This document shows, in pieces, positions 10,172 through 19,284 of a stretch of DNA of 19,284 nt (position 1 is the stretch's first letter; each line of letters opens with the position of its first letter). The DNA comes from Amoebophrya sp. AT5.2 (Eukaryota; Sar; Dinophyceae; Syndiniales; Amoebophryaceae): the NCBI GenBank assembly GCA_005223375.1, contig RXOD01004676.1:1-19284 (forward strand), given 5' to 3'. The notes below the pieces were generated by a model. It was given only the letters and a program-made list of their open reading frames with translations, made no database searches and was not told the DNA's origin. The position numbers and the translations under genes were made by a program.

Positions 10172-12037
10172 CTACTTGCCGCCTCCGCTGCACGCTTTGC
10201 CGCTGCAGCAGGTGGACGCGCCTCCCTGCTCCACGTCCGCCCCTCTACTGTTCGTCTTCGTCAGCAATTTTGCCGTCAACTGCGGGCTCGTCACGGTCGC
10301 AGAGCCAGTGCTCAACTGGCTGTGCGGTGAGATGAGGAGGTTCATCGTGGCGGCGGGTGACTTGTAATATTCTTCGAAGCTCGTAATTTCGGCGTCCTGC
10401 AGCAGGATGTCGTCGTAGTTGAAGACGGCCGGAAACCGCACGAGTCCGCCGTACAGCAGCTGGCCGAAGATCAGGCTGCCGAAGCCCGCCAGCTGGAGGT
10501 AGCTCCAGACCGTCCAGGGCTCGCCGAAATCGCTCCTGGGGTCCACGGCGTAGTAGTACGCAACGCCCGTGAGCCACACAACCATGGTGCGCCACGCGTC
10601 CAGCATCGTGCGTTCCACGGCGGACAGCACGCGCGTGATCGACATCCCGCAGAAGTTGTAGCAGCTGCACGTAACAAGGTACAGCGCAGTGAGCCACACG
10701 AGGGCACTCGAATTCCCGATCATCACCTGCAGTCAGTCGATATCTATGGTGGTCAGCCAATTGAACAAAAGTCGACCCATTGGTTTTCGAGCAAAAACAA
10801 CTACAACTGTTGCAACATTTATACAAAAGTGTCCATCAGGTTTTCTTGGCAGCCTCCGAAGTCTGTTCCCGGCAGCGCGTAAAGGAGCGGAAGCCCCACC
10901 AGGCTCAGAAGTAGGAAGCCCCACAAACCCTCGATGCCGACCACCACCGCTGGTGGTAGGTCGGCCGCGTCCTTCAATATGAACTCCTCCGTCACAACCT
11001 GGCACGCGGAGATGAACTGCCCGACCAGCACGATGCCCATCCCGAACAGCCGCGACTGCACCATCTGCGCTGCAGCATCGTCCGCGGACTCTTCACCTCC
11101 TGCCGCCTGCCCTTCCGCTTGTTCCAGTGGCTGCGTCTGCGCCTGCGCCTGCGCCGCCCCCGAACTCAGCATGCTGGCAGAACCCACCATCAGGATTCCC
11201 ACCACGCACAGTCCGATGCCCGCCCAATTGTAGGCCCGCAGCCGCCGCTTCAAAAAAAGCACGCTCAGAATCCCCGAAAACACCACCATACCTGAAGATC
11301 GATCGATGCATGTTGATGGTGGTGGTCGCATTGCCGGTATCAGAAATCGCAGCGATGCGTCGCGAAAATGAGGACCCACATCCAATGTTGGGTCGTGCAC
11401 ACATGGTATACGGCGCAGTGAGAATGACGCGCACCGAGAACTGCAAAGTAACCGTAATCAATCTGAAGACCATCCGATGCCCAAATCAAGAGTGAAGATT
11501 TTTGACCTGAAGAATTGAAGATTGATTGTTAAAGTTGATGTGAAGAAAGTAAGTACTTCCTCGCAGCATCTGCCAGACGCTGGCGCTGATGTGCAGCAGT
11601 CCGATGAAGCTGAGTGTCGATGAGGCTAGGTCGCAGCACGCCGGTACTCCGATCAGCAACGCCGTCTTCGCGTCGAGGCTCTCGTCGATTAGAATTGACG
11701 TCAACTTTCGCATAGGACCCGAGGACGTCGTCGTCGTCGTCGAGGTAGTAGAGGCAGGTAGTTTAATATGAGCCTCAGCATGCATCTTCTTGGCGGCGTT
11801 TCGATCTCGGGAGTACCACCAGGCGTACAGACGCGCCCCCATGTAGGAGTACAAAACGAGCGTCATCGCGAGGAACATCCGATACGAGCCGAAAAAGGGC
11901 TTCTTGAACTCGTGGACCGCGCCATCAAGACCGACGCTGGAGAGCGAAAACTGCAGCTTGGTCGATAAAGTGTTCAAAGACCCAAAGGCCATGAACCCAG
12001 CGACCAAAATACCCGCGCTCAGATTCTGACTCAACAT
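10172..12037 (-). CDS. SLC35F6: SLC35F6-like multispanning transporter (DMT superfamily)
   Basis: Three exons: 12037-11557, 11291-10825 and 10726-10172, giving 500 residues. Introns are GTACTT...CTTCAG (265 nt) and GTATAA...CTGCAG (98 nt), and both junctions keep frame. The start is the ATG at 12037 just before the first membrane helix; the frame is open further upstream but has no ATG. Motifs match the SLC35F6 pattern in order: FGSLNTLSTK in helix 1, KKPFFGSYRMFLAM, CDLASSTLSFIGLLHISASVWQMLRG, VVFSGILSVLFLKRRL, VTEEFIL, GIEGLWGFLLLS, IGNSSALVWL, and SITRVLSAVERTMLDAWRTMVVW. Relatives sit in lysosomal or other endomembranes; the transported substrate is not firmly known. Unlike typical members of about 370 residues, this one has a Thr/Ser-rich insert after helix 2, an Ala/Gln-rich loop encoded by a CTGCGC-type repeat near 11130-11155, and a 90-residue C-terminal tail ending in a Cys/Gly cluster. 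Confidence 0.9.
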
Positions 12038-12691
12038 CTTCTGTTGTATCTTCAGCAAGTAGAAGTGTCGCGCCGCGGTTTGCGCTCTTTTTTTTTCAAC
12101 GCAAGTATGTGATCTACGAGAACCCGGTTACGGAAGCACCATGATCTGACCGTGACTCTGACTGACACAACTAGATGAGATATAGCAAGAAGTCGCTAAG
12201 TATGACGCGCAGTGTGGTAGAGCTTTTCGTTTCCCTCCATCTGCTTCCGCTTCCGACACGGGCTTGCATGATCTTGCTTCATCGAGTCGGATTCTGATCG
12301 CGACCAGATTCATCACCAAAGGCGGCAACGGCCAGGAAGATCGTGGATGGCCATTCGTTGACGTTCTTGAGATGAACCAACTATATCATCGGCCTACGCT
12401 CTGGCTGCGCTATTACCCGCGCCTGCAGTGCCAGTGCTCTTCTTTGAGTCAGTTGTTGTTTGCGGTATTCCCGCCCTCATAAAGAGCAGAACAAGCCGCC
12501 TCCGTGTTCATCTCGCTGTAACTTCAATCCTTTGCGCATGCAATTTTTACACAACATCTTCGAATCAGTTTCAGTAATGTATAGGCAGGGGAACCACTAA
12601 CTTACCTCATTCGCCAGCGCAGTCCACCTCCTGCTTCGTTGGTTTTTACCTCGTGCTCATCTTGCAGCTACCTCGCCCCAACTTGCTTCAC
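12038..12691. other. Intergenic spacer
   Basis: This is the 3' flank of the HAD gene and the 5' flank of the transporter. A run of nine T lies near 12088-12096. Short frames on both strands are not protein-like, and I see no RNA gene or repeat. Confidence 0.5.
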
Positions 12692-14710
12692 TCACGGACT
12701 GTCCGCCAGCGCCTGAATCAGGTGGCGTATTTCCAGCAGGTTGAGTCCTGTGCCGTGCATCCCTGCTCGCGGCTGGTACACCGTCATGTTGTCCCGGGCC
12801 AGCTCCAGATTGCCCATGTTGTCGTCCAAGAACAGTATCCGCTCCGGCGCCACCGCGTCTCCCGCCCCCACCGACGCGAGCAGGTTCAAAATCTGCTCGC
12901 TTTTGAACGCCCCCTTCGGCCGATGCAGCGTGTCGCTCGCGAGAATGCGCGACTTGTGATCGTATTGGCGGATCTCGAACGACGTGTTCAGCGGCGTCAG
13001 GAAAGGCGTGGAACTGGCGGGGGAGCTGGAACTGACGTCGTGATTCGCTATCGCTGTCGCTCCACCAAGTTGTAGCAGATGAGCTTTGGAGGAGTGTTGA
13101 TGTGCTGAGGAGGAGCAGGAGGAGCCTCCTGCGACCGGTGTGTAAAACTGGAGGGGTTCGGGCTCTCCGTCTCGAGCTTTGCCCTCCGGACCGTGCGCGC
13201 ACGGAGAACCTGGTCCCGCAAAGACGTCCAGGTCCTCGGTGCGCACGGCGAGTGGCGCGGACCGACTGCTCGGAAACCGACCCATCGAGAAAGACGACGA
13301 CCCGAAGGCGCCGTTGGTGTTGTTCTCGTCGCTGGTCGCAGCCGTGGTCTGGGTGGTTTGCGCTGTCACGACGACGTCCATCTCGACGTTGGAGGTTCCC
13401 GACCGAAAAAACGCGTCGTCCTCCTCCACCACCTGCGAATTCATGTCGAAGTCCACCTTGTGAAGAGTACTTACCCCCTTCACCGCCGCTCCGGCATTGG
13501 CCGCCCCGTCGCTACTGCCTCCTCCACTGCCCACACCCTCGAAAAACCCGCTCCCCGCGTTCTCGAAAAAACGCAGCAGCCCGACGTTCCGCAGCGCCAC
13601 CTTGATGCGGGCCTCCCGCCCGCGCGACAGGATCCAGAAGGGCTTCCGCCGGTCGAGCAATCGGGTGAACAGTTCCTGCAGGAGCAGAACGCGCTCCTGG
13701 CCCCCAAACTCGCGCGCGGTGACCTCCTCGATGTCGCGCGTGAACAGAACCTGTGGGCGCGCGTGCTCGGGTGGAGGAGGGCTCTCCGACGCAGTATTGG
13801 CTGCCGGTTGATGATGTTGGGGTACTTGGGATTGTTCGGCCTGCTGCTCCACGACGACCGGTTGCACGACCGATGAGAAGAGGTGCCCTTGGATCTCGCG
13901 ATCTCGGAAGAATTCCGTGTGCGGGTCCGGCCTCTGCCGCTGCCCCAGCATCGCACTGCTGATCAGGTTATCGAAATCGAACACGTAGAAATCGTATGCG
14001 TACTGCAGAACGCTCGCGTCCGAACATGATAACGATGCGGACAAACTCGAGAGTTTGCTCTGCGTCGTCGACGGGCCGTTGTACGTGTCGCCACTCAGAG
14101 GAGGATGTATCTGCAGGTGATGGTGCGGGGGCATCGACGATGGGCCCCCGGTGGAGCCGCCGCCCGGGAGTTGGTTGGGGAAAAGGAGGATGTCGTGCTC
14201 GTGCTCGCCACTGCTTATTATTTCCCGACTGAAGAGACCACCCCCCTGGCCGAGCTGGGAGGGCGTCGGGACAGCGGAGCTGACGACACTGGGGGACACG
14301 ATGTCGAGCGAGAGTCGCTTGCGCTGCGCCGGCGCCGAGTGCGACAGGGGCGGCCGCGCGGCCGGTTCTGGCTGTGGTCCGCTAGTACTTGGCGGTTGTT
14401 GTACTTCAGTAGTAGACGCAGGCTCATCTTCTCGCCCGCCGGAATGCCCTGCCGGTGCTCCGCCATCGAGGAGAGCGACGGACGCCGCATGCACTGGACT
14501 GTTTATCCCGCCCATCTCTGCGTCGCTGTCGTCGATGCTCTTTTGCGCGGCGCCGCCTTGGGGGTCAGACCCTAAACCGTCGTCCATTTCCATGATGGAC
14601 CCAGCTTTTTGCAACCGCTTTCTAGAAGTCGCGTATTCGTTCTCGTTCTTTGGCGAAACGTCGCGGCGCCGGGGGGAACCAGGCAAGCAGCAGAGACCGG
14701 TCTGCTTCAT
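12692..14710 (-). CDS. HAD-superfamily hydrolase-like protein with long disordered inserts
   Basis: A single 672-codon frame starts at the ATG at 14710, directly preceded by an in-frame TGA, and has no evident intron. HAD signatures appear in order. FYVFDFDNLI (residues 241-250) is motif I with the nucleophile and acid Asp pair D245/D247. FWILSRG (358-364) is motif II with its Ser. ASDTLHRPKGAFKSEQIL (591-608) supplies the motif III lysine. ERILFLDDNMGNLE (623-636) is the acidic metal-binding motif. The family usually acts as Mg-dependent phosphatases using a phospho-aspartate intermediate; the substrate here is unknown. The N-terminal 230 residues are Ser/Pro/Gly/His-rich, and about 220 residues of Ser/Thr/Gly-rich sequence split motif II from the lysine motif, so the catalytic core is spread over twice the usual length. 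All four motifs are kept, so activity is plausible. Confidence 0.8.
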   Translation of the reverse strand: MKQTGLCCLPGSPRRRDVSPKNENEYATSRKRLQKAGSIMEMDDGLGSDPQGGAAQKSIDDSDAEMGGINSPVHAASVALLDGGAPAGHSGGREDEPASTTEVQQPPSTSGPQPEPAARPPLSHSAPAQRKRLSLDIVSPSVVSSAVPTPSQLGQGGGLFSREIISSGEHEHDILLFPNQLPGGGSTGGPSSMPPHHHLQIHPPLSGDTYNGPSTTQSKLSSLSASLSCSDASVLQYAYDFYVFDFDNLISSAMLGQRQRPDPHTEFFRDREIQGHLFSSVVQPVVVEQQAEQSQVPQHHQPAANTASESPPPPEHARPQVLFTRDIEEVTAREFGGQERVLLLQELFTRLLDRRKPFWILSRGREARIKVALRNVGLLRFFENAGSGFFEGVGSGGGSSDGAANAGAAVKGVSTLHKVDFDMNSQVVEEDDAFFRSGTSNVEMDVVVTAQTTQTTAATSDENNTNGAFGSSSFSMGRFPSSRSAPLAVRTEDLDVFAGPGSPCAHGPEGKARDGEPEPLQFYTPVAGGSSCSSSAHQHSSKAHLLQLGGATAIANHDVSSSSPASSTPFLTPLNTSFEIRQYDHKSRILASDTLHRPKGAFKSEQILNLLASVGAGDAVAPERILFLDDNMGNLELARDNMTVYQPRAGMHGTGLNLLEIRHLIQALADSP

Positions 14711-15371
14711 GCCTCAACATCCTGCTGCTGCCTCGAACAGCAGGCTATCCTAGTTGTAACAGTAAGTGACGCTGGCCAAGCACATCTCAATATCTTCGCG
14801 CAGCTGTTTGAGTTTAACCTTTGCAGTCTCATTCGCATGCAATGACGGTGATGATGGTGATGATGATGCATACAACCTGCAACAAATTTTTTTACATGGA
14901 GCCTGACCGTGGGTACCCCCTTCTTTTGATACCGATACACGATCGAGCGAGCGCGACAGCGACGAGGAAGCCCCCTCCTCTGGCCTCGGTACACATCACT
15001 CCCGTCTCTTTGCCAGTACCCCCATCCGGGCTCGGGATCAGAGTTCTTCACCCGAGGGCGTGACGGCGACCGGAGTGCCGATGAGACTATCCTAGTAACT
15101 AGCCCCTAACTACTAGGGGGGCCTTATTCAAGCTAACGCTAAGTAACCCCTAACAAATTTCTTGTCCTTAGGGTTAGGTAAAACCTGCTCAGGAGTAGCA
15201 AAATGTCAAAGTGGAAGGGTGGTAGGGTCCTGAGCACCGGGGGGAAAACGCAAAACGAAGTGAAAAAATCATCAGGGCAAAATAAAGGGGGCTCAAAAAA
15301 AGCGAGTTTCTTTTTCTTGTTCTTCCGGGACCGAAAACTAGTAACTGTAACTCTCACGCTGGACGAAAAAA
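14711..15371. other. Intergenic spacer with two hairpins and a TGR microsatellite
   Basis: It contains a short (TGATGR)-type microsatellite at about 14842-14870 and, at about 15089-15176, two adjacent hairpin-forming inverted repeats described separately. Frames on either strand are short and not protein-like. Confidence 0.5.
15089..15176. repeat. Two adjacent imperfect hairpins with CCCTAA/TTAGGG-like stems
   Basis: The first has stem CCTAGTA/TACTAGG (7 bp) around a 13-nt loop. The second, about 25 nt on, pairs TAACCCCTAA with TTAGGGTTA, with one bulged base and a loop of about 14 nt. The stems resemble telomere-type TTAGGG sequence, but there is no tandem array. They may be the remains of a small inverted-repeat element or act in RNA 3'-end formation of a minus-strand transcript. 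Confidence 0.6.
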
Positions 15372-15797
15372 CTACTCTATGGTCTCAAGAAACGCGTCCG
15401 ATGTTCCAAGACAATCATATGCATTGGCACATTCATAGATCACAGCTGCAGCGATCCTCCTCCACCATGCACATGATTTCCAGACCGCCTCCTCGAAGAC
15501 TGTCGCGAACACTAACTCTCGCTCGTCTCGCGCGTTTCCCATGATTCCGATACCTTGCTTCAACATGTGAGATGCCAGGCTACTGAGCGGCCTTATGATC
15601 GTGGCTATGTCTCTCAACATTTGATCACACAAAGTGCGCATGCTTTCTTCTCCTCGTGTTGACGCCAGAAACCAGTCGTGAAAGCGACTCACAGCGGTGC
15701 GCTCACTTTCTTCGACACAAATCAATGTGTTCTGCTGGTTGTAAATCAGTTGTAAATTAGTTGATGTTAATTCGTTAACAGTACGTTTACTGAGCAT
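15372..15797 (-). CDS. Doubtful 141-residue ORF
   Basis: An ATG at 15797 opens 141 codons ending at 15372. The predicted protein has balanced composition with amphipathic stretches (WFLASTRG, CDQMLRDIATIIRPLSSL, ELVFATVFEEAVWKSCAWW) and no recognised domain. Its codons, especially the first third, are clearly AT-richer than those of all neighbouring genes. This could mean a chance ORF, a decaying gene or a recent arrival. The minus strand matches the direction of the array. Confidence 0.3.
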   Translation of the reverse strand: MLSKRTVNELTSTNLQLIYNQQNTLICVEESERTAVSRFHDWFLASTRGEESMRTLCDQMLRDIATIIRPLSSLASHMLKQGIGIMGNARDERELVFATVFEEAVWKSCAWWRRIAAAVIYECANAYDCLGTSDAFLETIE

Positions 15798-16275
15798 GAA
15801 GCGAATGATAGATAAATTCGGGTGTCAAAAATTCTATTTCAGAGGAATCAAGGTGTCATGTCCGACGGCGACGGATATCGTGGCACAGACGATTACTTAC
15901 TTCTCACGCCTACCAATGAATGCACTCGAACAAACAGGTTGCGCAACCACGCAAGCCGACTTAACCGCTGTCAAGCTCACTGGGTTCACGGTGGAGTCAC
16001 CATACTCATTCATCCGATTTGAAGATGGTCACTCCAGCTATTAATTTACTTTCCTCCCCCGTTATCCTGCGTATCGCCGCTTCCCATCAGTGATGCGTTC
16101 TTTTCCGCAGTCGCACTGTCGTACGTCGTCACTTGGTCCCGATACTTGACATTTAGGTGCTGCGCGAACCTTTTTTTGGATCGATGTCATTGAGTTGCAT
16201 CTTGGACCTTGGATTCCGGTCGTGGTTCTGCTACCCTACAGTCACAAGAAAAATCATTATCGGAAGACTCCTCAT
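15798..16275. other. Intergenic spacer
   Basis: AT-richer sequence downstream of the acidic-tail gene. No gene, RNA or repeat can be supported. Confidence 0.5.
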
Positions 16276-17950
16276 TTACCAGAGTCCGAAGTTTCCGATG
16301 TTTGGATCCAGGAAGTTGATCGGTGCGTTGCGCACGGTTTCGTCCTCTTCCTCGTCCAGGTAGGTGGCTTTCTCGGGCGACTGCTCCCCTTCGTGTTCTC
16401 CACCGGTCCTCGTCCCCACCAAATCTTCTTCCTCGTCTCCCTCTCCGTCCGCCTCCACCTCCGCGGCCATCACGCGCAGCTCGGGATCCACTCCGACGTT
16501 TCCGAGCGGATTCTCCTCCACCGGCTCCTCCACGGGGACAGAGTTCTCCTCCTGCGACTGCGTGCCGATTTCGTCGATGATCCTGATCTTCTCCCGGCGG
16601 ACGAGAAACCCCGTCTTGCTCTTGCCTCCCTCTTCTTGCCTTCGAGTAGAAGTACTTCCTTCGTGGTCAGATTGTGATCTGACTGACAGGTCCTCCGAGA
16701 CCGTTGCGTTCGGTTCTTCCGATGGTTCGCCGTAGCCCTGCTCCTGGACCGTGGTTGTCCGGGCCGCGGCGGGCGGAAAAACCTCTTCCACCAGATCGGA
16801 GAGTTCGCCATCGGATCGGCTTGCGAAGTTCTCCACCAGGTCCTGCTGCAGCGCAAACGAGTCCAGCTTCTGAAGCGAGGAGCTCATCTCCGCGAGATGA
16901 ACCTCCTCTTCCTCGTGCGCGTCCGCCTGCAGCTCTTTCGAAGAGGAGGACACGACCGTTGCGGTCAGCGAGTCCGGCGCGCTCGATGCCGACAGAATCA
17001 CCGTCGACGACAGGCTGTCGCTCTGCTGCTGCTCTCCGGGCTTCATCATGATGATCTCTGCAGATCGTTCGTCTCTGCAGACCCCCGGCTCTGTCGCCGT
17101 CGGGACGGAGGAGCGATCTTCCGCCTCGTCCACGGAGGCAGACCTGTCGTGCTCGTGCGAAACCTCGTTCTCGTCGTCGCTGCCGTTCTCACTCAGGACG
17201 CGCGCGGACAGCCCGCCCTCCTCAAACGTGTAGCAGTCATCGTTCTCAGCCGTAAAGGTGGGGAAGGCAATCTTTGCTTGGGGACTGCTGCTATCCGAAC
17301 CACATCCAGCGTCGTTTTCGATCATCGTTGGCCGTGGTGCCAGCGTCCCGGACCGCCGGCGCGGCTGGCAGTGGTTGCTCGCGGATGAAGAGATGGAGGA
17401 GCGAAGGTGTTCGTGTTGTTCTTTTGATGCCTGGGGTGCTACAGTTGCTTGGGGTGCAGGTCTACTGTTGCCCCCAATGTGCTGCTGCAGGGCGGTCTTG
17501 AGCGCGCGGGCGAGATCTGGGCAAAGTCGAAGAATGTACATCACAAAGCATAGTAGATTTAGAGAGATTATTATAGAAGCAATCATGTGAGAACTTGTTT
17601 ATACCAAATTGCAGTGGCTAAAAACACGACTCGGGTTTACCTGTCAGGTCCGCCTGTCGGTCGGCTTCCTCGGTCGTCTCCTCGACGTGACCGCAGACAG
17701 TTTGGATAAGCGCGATCAGCTGTGCCATGAAGCTCCCCTTGCTAAGAACACGCTCGACACGCTGCGCCCGTCCCGGACACACCATTTTGGCCGCCGCCTT
17801 GCCCACCGTCAGAATCATGAGGAGCAGGGAGAAGAGGAACAAAACCTTCTTTTTCCGTAGCAGAGTTCCTTTCAAGATCAAGATCTGCGGTAGGACTATT
17901 GCACGAAGAGGAACCGGCAAAACTGGTAGAAGCTGGCTAAGAAGAGTCAT
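16276..17950 (-). CDS. Single-pass membrane protein with long acidic disordered tail
   Basis: Two exons: 17950-17641 and 17516-16276, giving about 516 residues. The intron is 124 nt with donor CAG|GTAAAC and acceptor TTTGCCCAG; the split codon G|AT keeps the frame and joins EADRQADLT to DLARALKTALQQH. Residues 1-60 hold a hydrophobic N-terminus (MTLLSQLLPVLPVPLRAIVL) and a strong membrane segment after a basic RKKK (VLFLFSLLLMILTV). An amphipathic region follows, then a long Ser/Glu/Asp-rich tail with many EE/EEE runs and a short basic patch (FLVRREKIRIID). I recognise no family. If the intron were not removed, an ATG at 17586 would give a different N-terminal hydrophobic helix. The frame is also open upstream of 17950 to about 18030 without an ATG, so a further 5' exon is possible. 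Confidence 0.6.
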
Positions 17951-18915
17951 CCGCGTGTCGCGCACTACAATGTTGCCTCGGAGACCATCGAAAATAATGC
18001 ATACCCACTTTTTTGCGTTGCGCTTGCGTAAGATTTAATCTGATTATAGTCGCGGTAAATAAAATGTCTCTGGAACTACAAGAAGTACAGCCAGCTCGAG
18101 CGACGAGGTGACAGTAAGGAGGACTCCAAGTAGTTAAATTTGATTTTCTTGACACGGCTAGCACGGAGGCAGAGCCTCTTCGTTCGCGTTCCTGAAAAGA
18201 AAAACTAAGGAGTACTACGGGCGGTAGCTTTATTGACGCGGTTTGCAAGTTAGTGGTAATAAGTGGAAGCTAGTATTTTATGGTCGAAAACAAGGTGGGT
18301 TTGTTTGTTTGCGTGCCTACTGACGTCTGGATCACCAGTCGGTGTTTTCGCTAGTTCCCCATAACTGTGTTTTTCCCCTCGTTCCTGAGCCCCCGACACA
18401 AAACACGTGGAAGCAATGAAGAATAGAAAAACAGATCATCGACATTGATTTCTCCCCGGATCCATCATAGCAGCAAAAGAGTGCTGTATTCGCAAACACA
18501 TACACAAGGTCAAGCGACCAACACCAATCGAAAAATAACAGACGGGCTAATAGTAGACTCCGAGCTTTGTTTCATTTTCGATCTCCCACATCAAAATTTC
18601 CAAAGTAATCAGCCCACGCCTCCACAGGTTCAGCGAAGAAGTCGTAGTGCGATAATATTTGCTGAAGCAATTCAGTGCATTTTTCCCCGGACAACGTACA
18701 AAACACTCGAATCCCTACTTTTTGAAAATGGGTGCGGGATGGTATAATTATTTCTTGGAAAAAAGGGCAGTATTAACATGATGCCCTTGCATTTCGGCGG
18801 CCAAGAGAAATCAATGCCAAAAAACTGACCCCAAATAAAGAAAAGCAGAAACAGAAAACTAGCACTACATTCAAGCATCACCAGCTCAGATGAGATTCTC
18901 CGTCTTTCCCAGCCG
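17951..18915. other. Intergenic spacer, AT-rich
   Basis: Mostly AT-rich sequence with short frames on both strands. The first 80 nt could be part of an upstream exon of the acidic-tail gene. No RNA gene, element or array is visible. Confidence 0.45.
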
Positions 18916-19284
18916 TTAAGATCGTTCCCGTTTTCTACTTCCGTCGGTTGCTGTCGTTGCAAAGCTCTCAATCGAGAGGATGCCAGACAGAATGCCAGAG
19001 CGGATGCCCGGGGCCACCGCAGAACAGCACGAGAACGGTGTGTGACAATCTGCAGGAGCAAGTGGGTCATCCACCACAGGTGCGGCGCTGCTCTCGGCCT
19101 GCGGATCCATCAGCATCGCCGCGCCGTGATCTTCTGTCCGCACTGCTCCGATCGCGCTTTGCTCGAGCTCGTCCCGTGCTGCGTTCAGCAGCGCGACCGT
19201 GGCATTGTGTTTTTCCGTCAACCGCGCGAGCGCTTCTTCCGTCTCACGTCGGCCCCCGCTCCGGCTGCCGTGTAATGATCCGGC
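18916..19284 (-). CDS. Partial gene, coiled-coil segment, 5' part beyond window
   Basis: The minus-strand frame is open from the right window edge to a stop at 18916. The sequence from about 19240 to 19130 (ETEEALARLTEKHNATVALL, then NAARDELEQ) has heptad character with Glu/Arg/Leu, typical of a coiled coil. After about residue 55 the composition turns to Ala/Ser/Pro and short repeats (SGILSGILS), which may be real tail or intron read-through. No start is inside the window and no family is recognised. A second frame from an ATG at 19070 overlaps it with a hydrophobic stretch but looks less protein-like. Confidence 0.4.
   Translation of the reverse strand, partial: AGSLHGSRSGGRRETEEALARLTEKHNATVALLNAARDELEQSAIGAVRTEDHGAAMLMDPQAESSAAPVVDDPLAPADCHTPFSCCSAVAPGIRSGILSGILSIESFATTATDGSRKRERS

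Noticed and set aside
13193..13876. A 227-codon plus-strand frame
   Set aside because: It is antisense to the HAD gene, whose minus-strand motifs are unmistakable.
15100..15176. Telomere repeat
   Set aside because: Only isolated CCCTAA/TTAGGG-like words in inverted orientation are present, with no tandem array.
18672..19070. A 132-codon minus-strand frame with a hydrophobic stretch
   Set aside because: It overlaps the coiled-coil frame at the window edge, runs through AT-rich spacer and has no protein-like motif pattern.

Overview
The window looks like nuclear DNA from a protist, most likely an alveolate of the dinoflagellate/Syndiniales type (for example Amoebophrya). The main reasons are that genes are split by short introns, at least one intron-like insertion has inverted-repeat ends and no GT-AG borders, and every supportable gene reads on the minus strand as a head-to-tail array. 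There are no bacterial operon signals. The lineage is an inference; strand layout and splice sites were read directly.

Reading from the right end, so in transcription order: a partial coiled-coil gene enters at 19284. Next is a two-exon gene with one membrane segment and a long acidic tail (17950-16276). A weak AT-rich ORF follows (15797-15372). Then comes an intronless HAD-superfamily hydrolase with large disordered inserts (14710-12692). A three-exon SLC35F6-type membrane transporter follows, with clean GT-AG introns (12037-10172). After it is a gene of about eight exons for a Ser-rich, coiled-coil protein with a conserved-looking C-terminal region (8822-5049). An unrecognised intronless ORF follows (4397-3198). 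Last is a gene with two tandem GT31 (fringe/beta-1,3-galactosyltransferase-like) domains that runs off the left edge (2814-1).

Gene spacing is about 0.4-1.3 kb. No functional pathway links the genes: two look like membrane or secretory-pathway components (GT31 enzyme, SLC35F6-like carrier), one is a hydrolase and the rest are structural or unknown.

The most notable observation is the 374-nt insertion at 1991-1618. It has about 20-30-nt inverted terminal repeats and a short duplicated TAA at its borders. Removing it exactly at the repeat ends restores the reading frame and makes a GT31 helix contiguous, as expected for a transposon-like introner. Other points are the loss of the DxD metal motif in only the first GT31 domain, a 12-nt tandem repeat inside an intron, a pair of adjacent hairpins near 15.1 kb, and an apparent N-terminal membrane helix at 17.58 kb that is probably intron sequence. 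Exon borders are read by eye and several are marked as ambiguous.
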